A stretch of DNA of 64,000 nucleotides from positions 1 to 64,000 of the forward strand of contig JAHLKH010000059.1 in the NCBI GenBank assembly GCA_025526915.1, written 5' to 3'. The DNA is from Entophlyctis helioformis. Its lineage: Eukaryota; Chytridiomycota; Chytridiomycetes; Chytridiales; Chytriomycetaceae. The notes beneath the pieces were generated by a model that saw nothing but the letters and a program-made list of their open reading frames with translations, did no database searches and was not told the DNA's origin. A program made the position numbers and the translations under genes. Positions 22,707 through 34,005 of the stretch are shown piece after piece. Within the stretch, counting starts at the first letter, position 1. Each line of letters begins with the position of its first letter.

Positions 22707-25700
22707 TCATGCGGTGCATAGCACCATCCCTGTTCGGATCGTGTGCTCGCGAAGCTCGTACTTGGCATGTCTGTCAAGGTATGTGAGGGGGACGGTCAGC
22801 ACCAGGGACACGATCAGCCAGCCAGTGGCTGTCGAAAGAGCAGCATACCTCTGCAGATACGCGTCATCGCTCAGGTCTTCCTCGTCATCCTCACTGCTGT
22901 GCTCGGCAGCTGCTTGATCGTTCTCGAGGGCGTGGCCGGAGCCCGAGTCGGGAGGCGTGGCAAGACACATGCTGTGCGGCCCGTCCATGTCCATGCATAC
23001 GTCCATGGATGCAGCAATCTGGCTCTGGCTGAGAGAGCCGCACAGCCCAAAGTCTTCGTCGTCCGTCTCCAGGAACAGGTCGTCGTCGTCATCGTCTGCC
23101 AGGTGGCCCTCGAGATCCATGTCGGCGTGGTGACTGTGCGCATCAGTGCCACAGCAGGCAGACTGTCCATAGCCGTGACCGTGCAGGTTGGACGTCGGGC
23201 ACAAGCCGCAACCGGCCGTCGGCTGAGCGGTATCGCTTGGTGCAGGAGAGAGCACATGATTCCACTCGCCCATTGCCGGCTAACCTCGCGCGTGTCGGTA
23301 GGACTCGTCTCAGAGGCATCGATAGTGCAGGGCTTGCGCATCTTGAGCTTGATGGGCAACGAGGCTGTCTTTTGGATCGGGATGGTACCAAGCTCTGGAG
23401 ACGCCATGCTCTCAGGCTCTGGGCCGCAGTCTGCCTTGGCACTGGACGACTTGGCCGCAGACTTGGAGCCGGATCGCGAGGCAGCAACTGTTTTGGATGC
23501 TGTCTTTCCAGCAGACTTGGATGCCGTACCAGCCAGAGACGCGACAGGAGACGATGCAGCAACCGAATCGACCTTGGCAGACGCAAGGGCAGCAGCAGCA
23601 GCGGCGGCGGCGGCAGCAGCCTTTCCAGATCCAGGCGGGCGGGCCATGGAGCGCATGAGAGGCAGGTTGCGCTTGGGCACTTCGATCATGACACATCCCG
23701 TTGTGCTCGTTGTGCTGCACGCCGAATCGCAGTACCACTTCTGGGTTGATGTGCCATCAACCACGCCAGCCGGAATCGGCACTTTGCAGCACTGCTCGTG
23801 GTACGCGCGACAGCAGCCATCGCACTGGACAAGAATGTTGCCGGCAAGAGAGTGCGGCTGGAAGCACGACGCACACCAGTCCTGCAAGATGGGACGCAGG
23901 CGCTCCTTGACGTGCTCGTGGGCAAAGGCTGTCAGGTTAAGGCGAGGCTCCTTCTCAATGTACCCGTAGCCCTTGTAGTCGCAGCCGTGCTTGTTGCAGA
24001 GTGTGCGCTTGCCCCACGGCCCAGGCGGAAAGCAGCCGTTTGGGCACGCTGTGTGACGCCGCAGTACCGACACCAGTCCAAGTTGAGCTGCGTGAAGCCT
24101 TCAAAGACCGTTGGACGCAGCGACCGGCGAGGCGAAGCATAGCCCTCGGGACAATCAGCAGGCGGCGTGTAGACGTCGTCGCTGATGGAAGCATCAGCAA
24201 CTGCACTGTTCGCCAGTGCCAACGCCTTGGCAGCCGCCTTGCTCTTTGGCTGTGCCTTTGCGCGACTGCTGGGCTTCTTGGCCGAGCCCAAACCAGCCGC
24301 GCTCTTTGCACTTGCCGTGCCGATGTTGATGTCACAGTCATCTTTGGCTGTTGTGGTCGCTGCAGAGGCAGAAGCAGGTGATTTGCGTGCGGGTTGGCTG
24401 CGAGTCTTGGCCACGGCGGGCGCTGACGATTGCGATGCAGTGGTAGTTTTGGGGGCCTTGGATGCTGTGGCAGATGCGGATGCTGCTGTGCTCTTGCGCT
24501 TTCTGCTCTTGCGGGCTGATGCGCCAGACGCGCTTGCAGTTGTGGTTGTGCTGGTGCAAGTGGCCTCACTTGCATCTGTTTTTGCCGATACAGATCCGCC
24601 CACCGAAGCCGTTTCACAGTCTGTGATGGACTCGGAGTGGCTGTTGCGTCTGCTGCCGACCAGATCCAGCGACAGCGCAGAGGCGTCCTCTGGCTCGGGA
24701 GACTCGTGCTTGACAGATAGAGATGCATCCCTTGACGAGTACGTGCGAGAGCAGGTTGTGGAGTCCATGCTGTGCAGATCAGCAAGCTCTTGTCATCGTC
24801 AAACAGAGTATGGCCGAAGACGCGGTCGATGGCGGGGGCATGCGAGAGGGCGAGCATGAGGCGAGCTGCATGCGTGGGTGCATGCGGCGTGACCACGGTC
24901 AGCAAGCAAGGACAAGGGCATGTCAGCATAGAGTCAGGAAAGAGCAGCTGGGACAGGAAGCACAAAGGCAAAACGCGTACGTTGACAAAGGCAACCGCGT
25001 CGACGTCCACGGCCATGTCCACAGCGGCATCCATGCGCAGGTCCACATCCATGTGCATGTCCATGTGCGCGTCCATTCCGAAATCGCGTCTGTCGCTCAA
25101 TGCACCGCCAGAAGTGTCTCTTGCGCCACGCGTGTGGCTGTGCATGGCAGATGCAGCGGCAAGCGAGCGCGACCGAGACATGAGCGGGAGCGGCCTCGGC
25201 GGGCATGGGCAGCAGCGGTGAGACAGGCAGATGCAGCGACTCGTGCGGGTGCGAGGACGAGTGCTGCGGGAACAGGATGGGGTTTGGCAGCAGCTTGAAG
25301 TCGATGCGGCCGTTGGACAGCGACGGCGTGGACGTGAGGACGCCCATGTCGCGCGGAGACAGCGGGCCTTGGAGCGGCGAGGACGACGATGGCAGCGAGG
25401 ACGAGGACGAGGACGAGCACGGCTGCGAGTGTTGATGCGAAAAGCACGGAGATGTGCGATCTTGAAAGGCATGACTGCGGTGGTTGTAGCTGCGGCCATC
25501 GTCATCGTCGTTGTCATCGTCGTTGTCGTCGTCGTCGTGGTTGTGGTGGTTGTGGTGGTGGTGGCTGCCCTGCAGCGGCAGTGCGGAGATGTCGAGCATA
25601 AACGGAGCAGCAGACGCCGCCAGCGATGCCGACGACGAGGGCGACGCAGGCAGCGACAGCAGCCAGTGATGCGGCTCGTGGTGCAGCTCGTGGTGCAGCG

Positions 25701-26576
25701 GCCCTTGCGTTGGGCTGGACAAGCCGGACGCCAGCATCGACGACGTCGCCGATGTCGCGGCAGCAGCAGCAGCAGCAGCTACTGATGCTGTTGCTGAGAT
25801 TGATGCTCCTTCTGGCGATACTCTTGCTTCTGCTGCTTCTGACGGCGATGCCCTGTTGGCGCTCCTTCTGATGCTGGTATTGATGCCGCTGCTGCTGCTG
25901 CTGCTGTGGATCCAGAATCCAGGCTGGCCGGGATCGGTGGCCGCGACAGGAGGTGCAGCGCGTCAAACGAGCCGTGCATCGCCATGGCCATGGACAACGA
26001 CATGGGCAGGGCCGATGCGTACGACGACGACGGCGGCGGAAGCGGCACCTGGGGCGGCGGTGACGAGTCGGACAGGTCGACGCAGTCAAACAGCGACTCG
26101 TCGCTCACAGGATCCGGCAGCGGGTCCATGTGGCACAGGTGGGAGTGATCGCCCAGCAGCGGTGCGGGCTGTGGCGGCGACACGGACGCAAAGTGCGAGC
26201 GGGGCGAGCTGGCGGCAGACATGGACATGGCGGCCGACTCGGAGAACACGAGCGTGTTGTTGTGGCTGGCCAGGCTGGCCAGGCTGGACATGCTGGATAT
26301 GCTGCTGGCCATGCTGGCGTCGTCGGCAGCAAACGATGGCTGCAGCCACGATGTGGCCATGGTGGCGTCTGCAGCCACCGACGACCACAGCGACGCGAGG
26401 CTTGGATCGATGGACATGGCAGACAGGTCCTTGGGCATCAGGCTGAAGAAGTCTGCGGGGTTGGCTGCCATGGCGGTCATGGCCTCCATGGACACGGACG
26501 ACGAGGACGACACATCGGGGGCTGGATCGGCTGCGGGATCAGACGCAGCCAGAGGGGGCTGTGACGACGAATGCAT
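22707..26576 (-). CDS. GATA-like plus PHD zinc-finger protein, family not recognised
   Basis: Putative chromatin or transcription factor of about 1180 aa. Minus-strand exons: 26576-24981, 24786-23285, 23222-22849, 22770-22707. The N-terminal ~530 aa are low complexity (S/M/D/H-rich; includes a HHHHNHHNHDDDDN block). Exon 2 has an A/S/T/K-rich stretch, then a GATA-like finger at ~769-800 (WCRYCGVT...CPNGC...GPWGKRTLCNKHGCDYKG), where the fourth ligand appears to be His or a shifted Cys. A PHD-type finger at ~832-880 (WCASCFQ...VQCDGCCRAYHEQCCKV...WYCDSAC) follows. The C-terminus is acidic (DDDDDDLFLETDDEDF). A one-base shift is needed inside the GATA finger (near 24049) and another near 25851; a third, opposite shift lies around 25150-25215. 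Exon 2 closes in phase exactly when one base is restored, which supports an intact gene. Function unproven. Confidence 0.75.
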
Positions 26577-27789
26577 TGGCGAGCAAGATCACGGTCGGAT
26601 CGGTCAAGTGCAGGTGCAGCGGCGGGTTCAAGGCTCGACGCGGCGTGGTTGAATGAGGGGCTCGTTGGTGGGCGTGCAGGCAGCGGTGCAGGCAGCGATG
26701 CAGTTGACGAGAATATGGCAGCAAGACGACCGCAAGACGCCGCAAGACGACACTCGATCGGGCAAGAGGCGCCTTGTCACGAGCAGTGGAATAATGGTAT
26801 GCGCAGGCAGGGCTGCGTCAATTGTGCTGCTTCGGACGGGAACGTGAAACGGGTCTTGGCGGGCACGGCTGGGGCAGGCGGCGGGAAGGTGTGGGGTGGT
26901 GTGGGTGGGGTATGCTGCCGAGCGGGGGGCGGTCGATGCAGGTGCTGCAGTCGAGGCGGCAGGCTGTGATGGCGGGCTGGCTGGGCGACTGGCCGACCGG
27001 CAGGCAGGCAGTCCTATGGCAGTCCTATGGCAGTCGTATGGCAGTCCGTTGGCAGTCGCTTTGCTGAAAACGACCGAATGCAGGCGGGTGTGGAGGCAGG
27101 AATGATGGCTGGGCTGGCTGGCTGGCTTGGGCTGGCTGGGATGGCTGGGCTGGCTGGGCGGTGCTTGCTTACTGGGGATGGCGGATGGCTGGCCGAGTGC
27201 GCAAAGCAATGCAATGCAATGCAGCGAGCGAGCGAGCGAGCAGACGAGCGGGAAGACGGGCGGGCAGGCAGGCAGGCGGCGCAATGCCAAGAGATCTCTG
27301 CGGCGGGCAACAGGCGGGTCAGTTTGCATGCGCTGGTGCGTCTTCAAGCCTGCGGCTCGCTGGTCGTGCCCGTGACGGCCACACACACACACAGACACGC
27401 CGACATGACTGCGCGATAAGCACGCCTGCTGCCGGCTGCAGCAGCGCATGGCAGCCCCTCACCTGGCTGGGGGTGTGGCGTGGGCGTGGGCGTGCGCTGC
27501 GGAGGCCGGCGTCGTCGTTGTCGTCGTTGTCGTCTGCGGCTCTGGCTGTCAGCGAGTCGCTTGGTCAACCGCTGCCACCTGACGCCAAAACCCGATGCAA
27601 AAATGGCATCGCCTGAGGATCGGGCGCTGATTGGCCGGGCATGGCCCTGCGGGTGGATGCCGGTGGACGCTGGCCTTGGGAGAGTGTCGCTGAATGCCCT
27701 GCCATGGCGGCCAGTGGGCCCGCCAGTGAGGCCCGCCAGTGAGGCCATGGGCGAGCACGCTGGCCAGATGCAGCAACGGCTGCTTGGGT
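26577..27789. other. Intergenic: GATA/PHD promoter and snurportin 3' region
   Basis: 1213 nt between two minus-strand genes. No coding exon recognised on either strand. It holds GGCTG/GGCTTGG tandem tracts (27110-27165), a GCGA tetramer run (27226-27240), repeated TCCTATGGCAG units (27010-27050) and a short ACACAC run (27381-27392). The part next to 26576 should contain the promoter of the GATA/PHD gene. Confidence 0.5.
27110..27165. repeat. GGCTGG(CT) simple-sequence tract
   Basis: Imperfect tandem of GGCTGGCT and GGCTGGGAT units. A similar GGCTGGTCGG tract occurs in citrate synthase intron 1. Confidence 0.65.
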
Positions 27790-29177
27790 TCATTGCGCGG
27801 CCCAGCTGGCCAGCACCGCCCACGCGGCAGCAGCCGATTCATCATCGATCCCAATGTTGCCGTGTCCACCAGAGGCGGCGCCTATCCTGTGGCCCGCCAC
27901 TCGGCTGTCTCCACGGCCAGGAAACACGACGCGGCAGCACAGGGGCGTGCTCTCGCCTGTGCAGTACACGCACTGCTTGTTGTACAGCAGCATCCCGGCC
28001 GCAAACGCATCCTGCTCTGCCCGCGCGACGGCATCCCGCAGATCTGGTCGGCTGCATGTGCGCACGGCCAGGGGCACAATGCTGCGCTGGTTGGCCTGCG
28101 CGACTCGCGCCACGTCGGCCTCTGCCAGCTTGGTTTGCAGCCAGAAGAACCTGGTGCGATCGGCCGGACAGACCGGTGCTGGTCAGTCCTTCCAGCGTCG
28201 GTGTGTCTGGCACACGGCTGTCCAGCACTGACGCAAAGCGCACATGGCACACATGGCACGCACCGGAACTCTGTGTCGCACTCGTCCACATGGTTGCCGT
28301 TCCAGCACAGAATGTCCAGCACGTGGTAGGTCTGTGTCGAGGGCACATAGAAGCAGTCCAGGATGCACGGCTTGCTCTGGCGAGGCGAACTGGCCAAGGG
28401 GACAGGACGCGATCCATCCACCGTGTGAGCATGGTCTGCCTGCCTCCGCCGCCTGCCTGTCTGCCTGCATCTTCAGACACGCACATCGGACCTACACTGC
28501 AGCATAGGATCCTCCGGGCAGACACGACAGGAACATGTCGATGCGGGTGCCGTCGGCGCGTCTGCTGACCGTGCGTCCGCGCGACGAGATGAGCAGACAC
28601 CGCTCGCCTCTGGGCACCACCACGGCCAGCCATGCAGACTCGAAATCCTCGGGAATGTCCGCCAGCCACTCTGCCTCCATGAACACCTGCGGTCTGGCAC
28701 CACCGGCCATGCTGATCGTCAGCCATCGTGTGCGCATGACGCACGCATCGATCCGACCGTCACTCACTTGGGAAAGGCTGTCCGCCGCGTGCGAGCCGAC
28801 GACTTGCGCACGCCCTCCATGGCATGCACCTGCTCGTCGTCGGCCACAAGGCCAGCAGCCAGCATTGGTGTTGCTTCGTGTGTGGCTTCGTGTGTGGGTA
28901 CGGTCTCAGGTGCAGATGCAGGTGTAGAAGCAGGTGCATGGACGGCGTCTTCGTCGTCGGCCAGCTGCGTCAGCTGCATCGTCAGACGGCGTGCCGCTTC
29001 GACCCGCAGCTGCCGCTTCTCGCGCTGGTCCTCGAGGGCTCGCTGGCGCCGTGCCTCGTGGCCGACAACGGCCGATGCGCCAGACTGGGCCAGCCACGGC
29101 CGGAGAGCGTTGGCTCTGTGCGACCCTGCCTTGGTGCTCGTGCTGCTGCTCGTGTTGCTGCTCGTGTTGCTGCTCAT
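27790..29177 (-). CDS. SNUPN: Snurportin-1, m3G-cap snRNP import adaptor
   Basis: Binds the trimethylguanosine cap of spliceosomal snRNAs and importin-beta to bring snRNPs into the nucleus. Four minus-strand exons: 29177-28768, 28693-28498, 28376-28264, 28150-27790; phases close; 359 aa, almost the human length. The N-terminus holds a basic helical importin-beta-binding region (RANALRPWLAQSG, EARRQRALEDQREKRQLRVEAARRL). The cap-binding half shows EWLADIPEDF, WLAVVVPRGERCLLISSRGRTVS, LPGGSYAASKPCILDCFY, YHVLDILCWNGNHV, FFWLQTKL and GMLLYNKQCVYCTGESTPL, aligning well with human snurportin. Divergent from RAD54 across 112 nt. In a genome this intron-dense, an active snRNP import route fits. Confidence 0.88.
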
Positions 29178-29289
29178 GTCGGTCGTCTGTGTGTGGTTGT
29201 GCAAGCCAGGCACAAAGCGACAATCTCGCACGTTTGCACGTTTGCACGGTTGCCGCGTCAGAATCCATCCATCGACCACGCCATCGCCA
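29178..29289. promoter_or_regulatory. Bidirectional SNUPN/RAD54 promoter
   Basis: Only 112 nt lie between divergent start codons, assuming RAD54 starts at 29290. It contains a GTTTGCACGTTTGCACGG duplication (29230-29248). No TATA box. Confidence 0.5.
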
Positions 29290-32200
29290 ATGGCTCCCCT
29301 TGTTGAAGGCAGCACTGCCCACTACGGCGACGCCTACGAGGCCTACGACGACGGCGACTACGATGTCGACTACGATGCGACATGGCGCATGCGGACGTGG
29401 GCGGTGGCGGAGGTGACGACGACGGCGACGGCGATTTTCAGCTGTCGCCCGGAAAGACGGCCGCCTCAGCTGCTCCCGGTGCTCCAAGTGCAACTGCTGG
29501 ATCCAAGCGCAGCCGCAGTGCAGCCGCTGCAGCCGCAGCCGCTGGCGAGCACGACAGCGACGACAGCGACGATGGCCAAGGCCGGGCCGGTGGACGCAAC
29601 GCCGTGCGGGCACGCACGCAGGTGCAGCCCCGCACGACCCGGCAGCACACCACGGGGCGGGGGGTCAACCAGCGCACATCGACGGTGACGCTCGGGTTCA
29701 AGGGCACGACGGCGGCGTCGGCGCTGGTGGCCACGCTGCGGCGCAAGAAGGTGTACGTGGGCGAGAAGGATGCGTCGTACGGCCGCACCATCGTGGGCCG
29801 GCGGCTGGGCCTGGTGCGCGCGGCCGACCCCGCCGACCAGGGCTACAACTCGACGCTGTGCGTGTTCCCGCAGCCCAAGCTGCCCCTGCGCCAGATCGAC
29901 CCCAACGCCGCGATTGCGCTCATCACCAAGCCATTCAAGGTGCGTCTGTGTGCGTGTCTACGTCGACGTCTACGCTGGCGTCTGTCCTTCTCCAAGGCTT
30001 GCCCGTGTGCTCGAGGCTTGTGCGCTTGTGCTCCCTGTCCGGATCGCAGCTTCCCGATTCGGACGCCGCCCTTGGCTGCCCTGCCACACGCGTCTCGGCT
30101 CACTCACTCACTCTGCTCACTCTGCTCCCTCCGCCTGCCAGGTCCCATCGCTCAAGCCAAACATCAAGCTGACCGGCGGCGGCATTCGCTCGGGCACGAC
30201 CCTCGGCGTCCGGCGCAGGGCCGTCATCAACCTCGACCCCATGCACGACCCCGAAGCCCCCGATGCCGTCATCCTGTACGAGCCAAAGGTCGTCCTCACC
30301 GAGTTTGAGAAGCTCGAGCTGCTCAAGTCCACCACCATTGGAAAGAAGCCCAACCTGGGCGAGGTCCACGTGGTCGTCGATCCCATTCTGGGCCGCGTGC
30401 TGCGTCCCCACCAGATCGAGGGTCTGCGCTTCCTGTACAACTGCACCACAGGGCTGACGGCCGAGAACGCGTTCGGATGCATCATGGCCGACGAGATGGG
30501 TCTGGGCAAGACGCTCCAGTGCATTGCGCTGCTGTGGACGCATCTCCGCCAGTCGCCGACGCCTGGAAAGCCCTGCATCGAAAAGGTCGGTTGGCCAATG
30601 CTCTATGGTGGCCGACAAGCGCGGCTTGGACGGCACGGCTCACATTGACATGCCATGTGTCTCCTACTGCCGCACATGATCCGTCAGGCCATCATTGCGT
30701 GCCCTTCGAGTCTGGTCAAGAACTGGGCTAATGAGCTTGTCAAGTGGCTCGGTCCTGGCCGCATCCGCCCATATGCCTGCGACGGCAAAGCTTCCAAGGA
30801 GCAGACCATCAAGGATATTGAGCTCTTTGTGTCTGCCAAGGGCCGCGGCATCGTCTACCCTGGTATGCGATGTACGCTGGGTCGATTGCGGATCAAGACA
30901 TGTTCTGACTAACAGCCGGATGGGGTCTGGTGGTCGCCAGTGCTGATTGTTTCGTACGAGACATTGCGCATCTACTCGCCGCAGCTGTGCAAGACAGAGA
31001 TTGGCATGCTGCTTTGCGATGAAGGTGCTTCATGTTCAACCGCCATATCACAGTTCCCACACTGACTCGTCAATGCATGTGTGTCTGCGCACGCGGCAGG
31101 CCACCGTCTCAAGAACGCCGACTCGAACACATACATGTCGCTGAACCTCCTCAAAGCCAAACGCCGCGTCATTCTGTCTGGCACGCCCATCCAGAACGAT
31201 CTGACAGAGTACTTTAGTCTGCTCGACTTTGCGATCCCTGGCGTGCTCGGCACAGAGGCAGAGTTCCGCAAAAAGTTTGAGCTTCCCATCTTGCGAGGCC
31301 GTGACGCAGATGCCTCGGAAAAGGACCGCCAGACCAGCGAGGAGCGTCTCCGTGAGCTGCTCACCGTCGCGAACAAGTTCATCATCCGCCGCACAGCCGA
31401 ACTGCTCACCAAGTATCTGCCCGTCAAGTACGAGTACGTGGTGTTTTGCAAGCTCTCTGAGATGCAGGCCAACATCTACCGGCACCTCTCGAGCCACGAA
31501 ATGGCGCGTCTTGCGACCGCCAAGGAGAAGAAGACGAACAAGAACGGCGGCACGAGCTCGCTCAAGATCATCACAACACTCAAGAAGCTCGTCAACCATC
31601 CGTCGCTGATCGACAAGGACGACATTCCGCCTCAGTTCCTTCCGCCCGACTTCAACTTCAAGGACTGCCAGCCCCAGTACTCTGGAAAGATGTACATGCT
31701 GTACCTGATGCTCAACCAGATGAAGTGCGTCTCTGACTGCAAGCACCGCTTGGGGGCTGCGTGCTTGGTCTGTGCTAACTGGCTGGCGTGTGCAACCGAT
31801 GCGACCGGCAGGAACGAGGGCAATGACAAGATTGTGCTCATTTCCAACTACACGCAGACGCTGGACGGCATCGAGAAGATGTGCAACAACAAAAAAGTGG
31901 AGGCTGTGCCGTCTGGACGGGTCCATGACCATCAGCAACCGCCAGAAGCTTGTTGATCGCTTCAACGACCCGACAACGCCAGAGTTTATCTTCCTGCTGT
32001 CGAGCAAGGCTGGTGGATGCGGCATCAACTTGGTGAGCTTGCTGTGATGCGCGGGTTGCGTGTGGTGGGATGTCCTGGCTGACACTGGCTGTTCCGAGTA
32101 GATTGGCGCCAACAGACTCATTCTCATGGATCCCGACTGGAACCCTGCCAACGATGCGCAGGCTCTTGCCCGTGTCTGGCGTGGTGAGTGTTCGCTCGAC

Positions 32201-32930
32201 TGTCTGTCAGCATGCATGGTCGCGTCGACTGCTAATCGTGCATGGTGGCTGGACTGTGACTGCAGATGGCCAGAAGAAGATGTGCTTCATCTACCGCTTC
32301 ATTGCAACCGGCACCATTGAAGAAAAGATCTTCCAGCGTAGGCCCACCTGCACTCGCACATGCGCATCGCCTCCAATGCCGATTGTCCATCTGACACCGT
32401 GTGGCATGGCGTGTTTGCACGGAACCCTGGACCAACAGGCCAAGCGCACAAGCAGTCGCTCTCGTCCTGTGTCGTTGACGAAGAGCAGGACGTGGAGCGC
32501 CACTTTTCGCTCGAAGCACTGCGGCAGCTGTTTGCGTACAATGAGCAAACCATGAGTGACACGCACGACACGTTCAAGTGCAAGCGGTGTGTCAAGGGCC
32601 GCCAGATGATCAAGCAGGTCGAGGGCACGATCAACACGGGCGCGACGGCAGCCGACACAAGCACATGGAACCATTTCTCTGGACTCGAGATTGGCAAGAT
32701 CTATGACCACCTGCTGCGCGAGCAGGCCAAGGCGACTGGCATTGTCACGTACGCATTCCAAAACAAGGCGAGTAGGTTTGGTGTTTGTGCTGTGCATGTG
32801 CATTGGGCGTCGGCTGACCTGCGGGCGGTTACAGTCGCATGACAAGCAAGAGGCCAAGGCGGTCAAGGTTGTTGAGGAAGTCGTCGAGGAAAAGGGCGAC
32901 AAGGGCGGGGATCGCTGTGACGAAGAGTAG
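29290..32930 (+). CDS. RAD54: DNA repair and recombination ATPase RAD54
   Basis: SNF2-family dsDNA translocase that works with RAD51 in homologous recombination. Exons: 29290-29939, 30142-30585, 30688-30862, 30941-31024, 31100-31724, 31812-32032, 32102-32183, 32266-32337, 32439-32767, 32835-32930; about 925 aa. Motifs: [11 protein letters not shown] (I), CDEGHRLKN (II), [12 protein letters not shown] (III), [17 protein letters not shown] (V), ALARVWRDGQKK (VI), then [17 protein letters not shown] and the C-terminal CKRC of the RAD54 subfamily. The N-terminus is acidic and low complexity; a conservative start is 29382. Two single-base breaks: one missing G/C near 29377 and one extra A in an A6 run at 31891-31896, inside conserved [16 protein letters not shown]. 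The last intron (32768-32834) begins GCGAGT, a GC donor. Confidence 0.93.
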
Positions 32931-33150
32931 CCGTGCCGTCTGCCTGCCTGCCTGTCCGTTGACTCTCCTTTGTCTTTCCTTTGTTCTTTGTCTGTCCTTT
33001 GCCTTTCCTTTGGCTGTCCGCCAGTCTGGTCATTACATCATTTTACAGCCCTCCTTTTACAGTGTTTTGCACTTGGTTTATGGCTGCCTTGGTGTCCATG
33101 GGACTGTTGAACCGAGCAGCGAGCAGTCGGATCTGGTTCTGCCCTTGCTG

Positions 33151-33217
33151 TCCACACACATTCCACACGCATTCCACACCCATTCCACGCGCATTCCACG
33201 CGCATTCCACACACACT
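33151..33217. repeat. CATTCCAC 11-bp minisatellite
   Basis: About six copies of an 11-bp unit close to GCATTCCACAC, with CACA/CGCG variants. Confidence 0.75.
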
Positions 33218-33519
33218 TTCCCTCGCGTCCAAAACCTGATCTGATCCAGATGGCGTCACCGTCGCGCACCACGCCCACGTCGGCCACGTCCGCCACATTC
33301 AGCGGCGGCAGCAAGGCCTCGTACGAGCAAGTCAAGGACACGGCGCGGTATGCAGTCGCCGCTCTTGTCACGCTGCTGTGGCTGTTGATGCTCTGTGGAT
33401 GGGACCTTTCACTGTACGGCACTCTCTGCATCCGGCCTCCTGCACACCTCTCCCCCACCTGTGCTGCTGCTGCTCGCCGGTTTGTCGACGGCGTCTGGCC
33501 TGGCTTGGCCTGCCAGGAC

Positions 33520-33580
33520 TTGGACTGGGCTGGACTTGGGCTGGACTTGGGCTGGACTGGGCTGCGCTTGGCTGTGATGG
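33520..33580. repeat. GGGCTGGACTTG 12-bp minisatellite
   Basis: Four to five imperfect head-to-tail copies in non-coding DNA between RAD54 and alpha-actinin. Confidence 0.7.
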
Positions 33581-33819
33581 GATGGGATGGGCTTGCCGTG
33601 CCGGCATGGCATGCGGTGCGGGTACAGTGCCCAGAGCAGCAGGCATTGCGGCATCAGCACCCGAGCCAGCGTTGCCCATTCAGTTTGTGACGTGGCGCTG
33701 ACGCCTTGCTCTTCTAACCTGTCAAACGCTGCCCACTGCTCGCTTCGCCGTGCCCCGGCCGACTGCTTGCTTGCCCTTCTGCCTGTTGGTCCGTCTGCCC
33801 GTCTGCGACAACAACAACC

Positions 33820-33855
<36 letters not shown>
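33820..33855. repeat. (CGA)n microsatellite
   Basis: Twelve uninterrupted CGA units after a short ACA run. Confidence 0.85.
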
Positions 33856-33856
<1 letters not shown>

Positions 33857-34005
33857 CTGCAATACTCGATGATTCTCGACGGTCGCCGCGTTCTGATTAT
33901 CAATCATGGCTTGGCCTGGCCCGCGTCGATCGTGGCTCCGACCCACCCCGCAATCTGACGCTGGCTGGCTTTGACGGTCATGCTCCGCTTGACCTGCACA
34001 GTGTC

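Larger units (their letters stand above)
32931..34005. other. Intergenic RAD54-actinin with repeats and a possible 5' exon
   Basis: 1075 nt. It holds a CATTCCAC minisatellite (33151-33217), a GGGCTGGACTTG minisatellite (33520-33580) and a (CGA)n run (33820-33855). An ATG at 33250 opens an S/T/A-rich frame (MASPSRTTPTSATS) ending at a GTATGC donor near 33348; it could be a 5' exon of the actinin gene or a small unrelated exon. No other coding signal is convincing. Confidence 0.45.

Noticed and set aside
23223..23284. Apparent frameshift between TDTRE and PTAGCG in the GATA/PHD gene
   Set aside because: A 62-nt GTTAGC...CTCAG intron with a pyrimidine tract restores the frame, so no shift is needed.
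24769..24800. Apparent frame break before MDSTTCSRTYSS
   Set aside because: Using the acceptor ending at 24787 joins VAFVN to LADLHSMDSTT in frame.
26628..27449. Minus-strand frame upstream of the GATA/PHD gene as an N-terminal exon
   Set aside because: The composition follows GGCTG/TCGC repeats, with no conserved segment and no phase-matching donor next to the ATG at 26576.
33820..33855. (CGA)n run as part of a coding exon
   Set aside because: No flanking frame with proper start, splice sites and codon bias was found; treated as a microsatellite.
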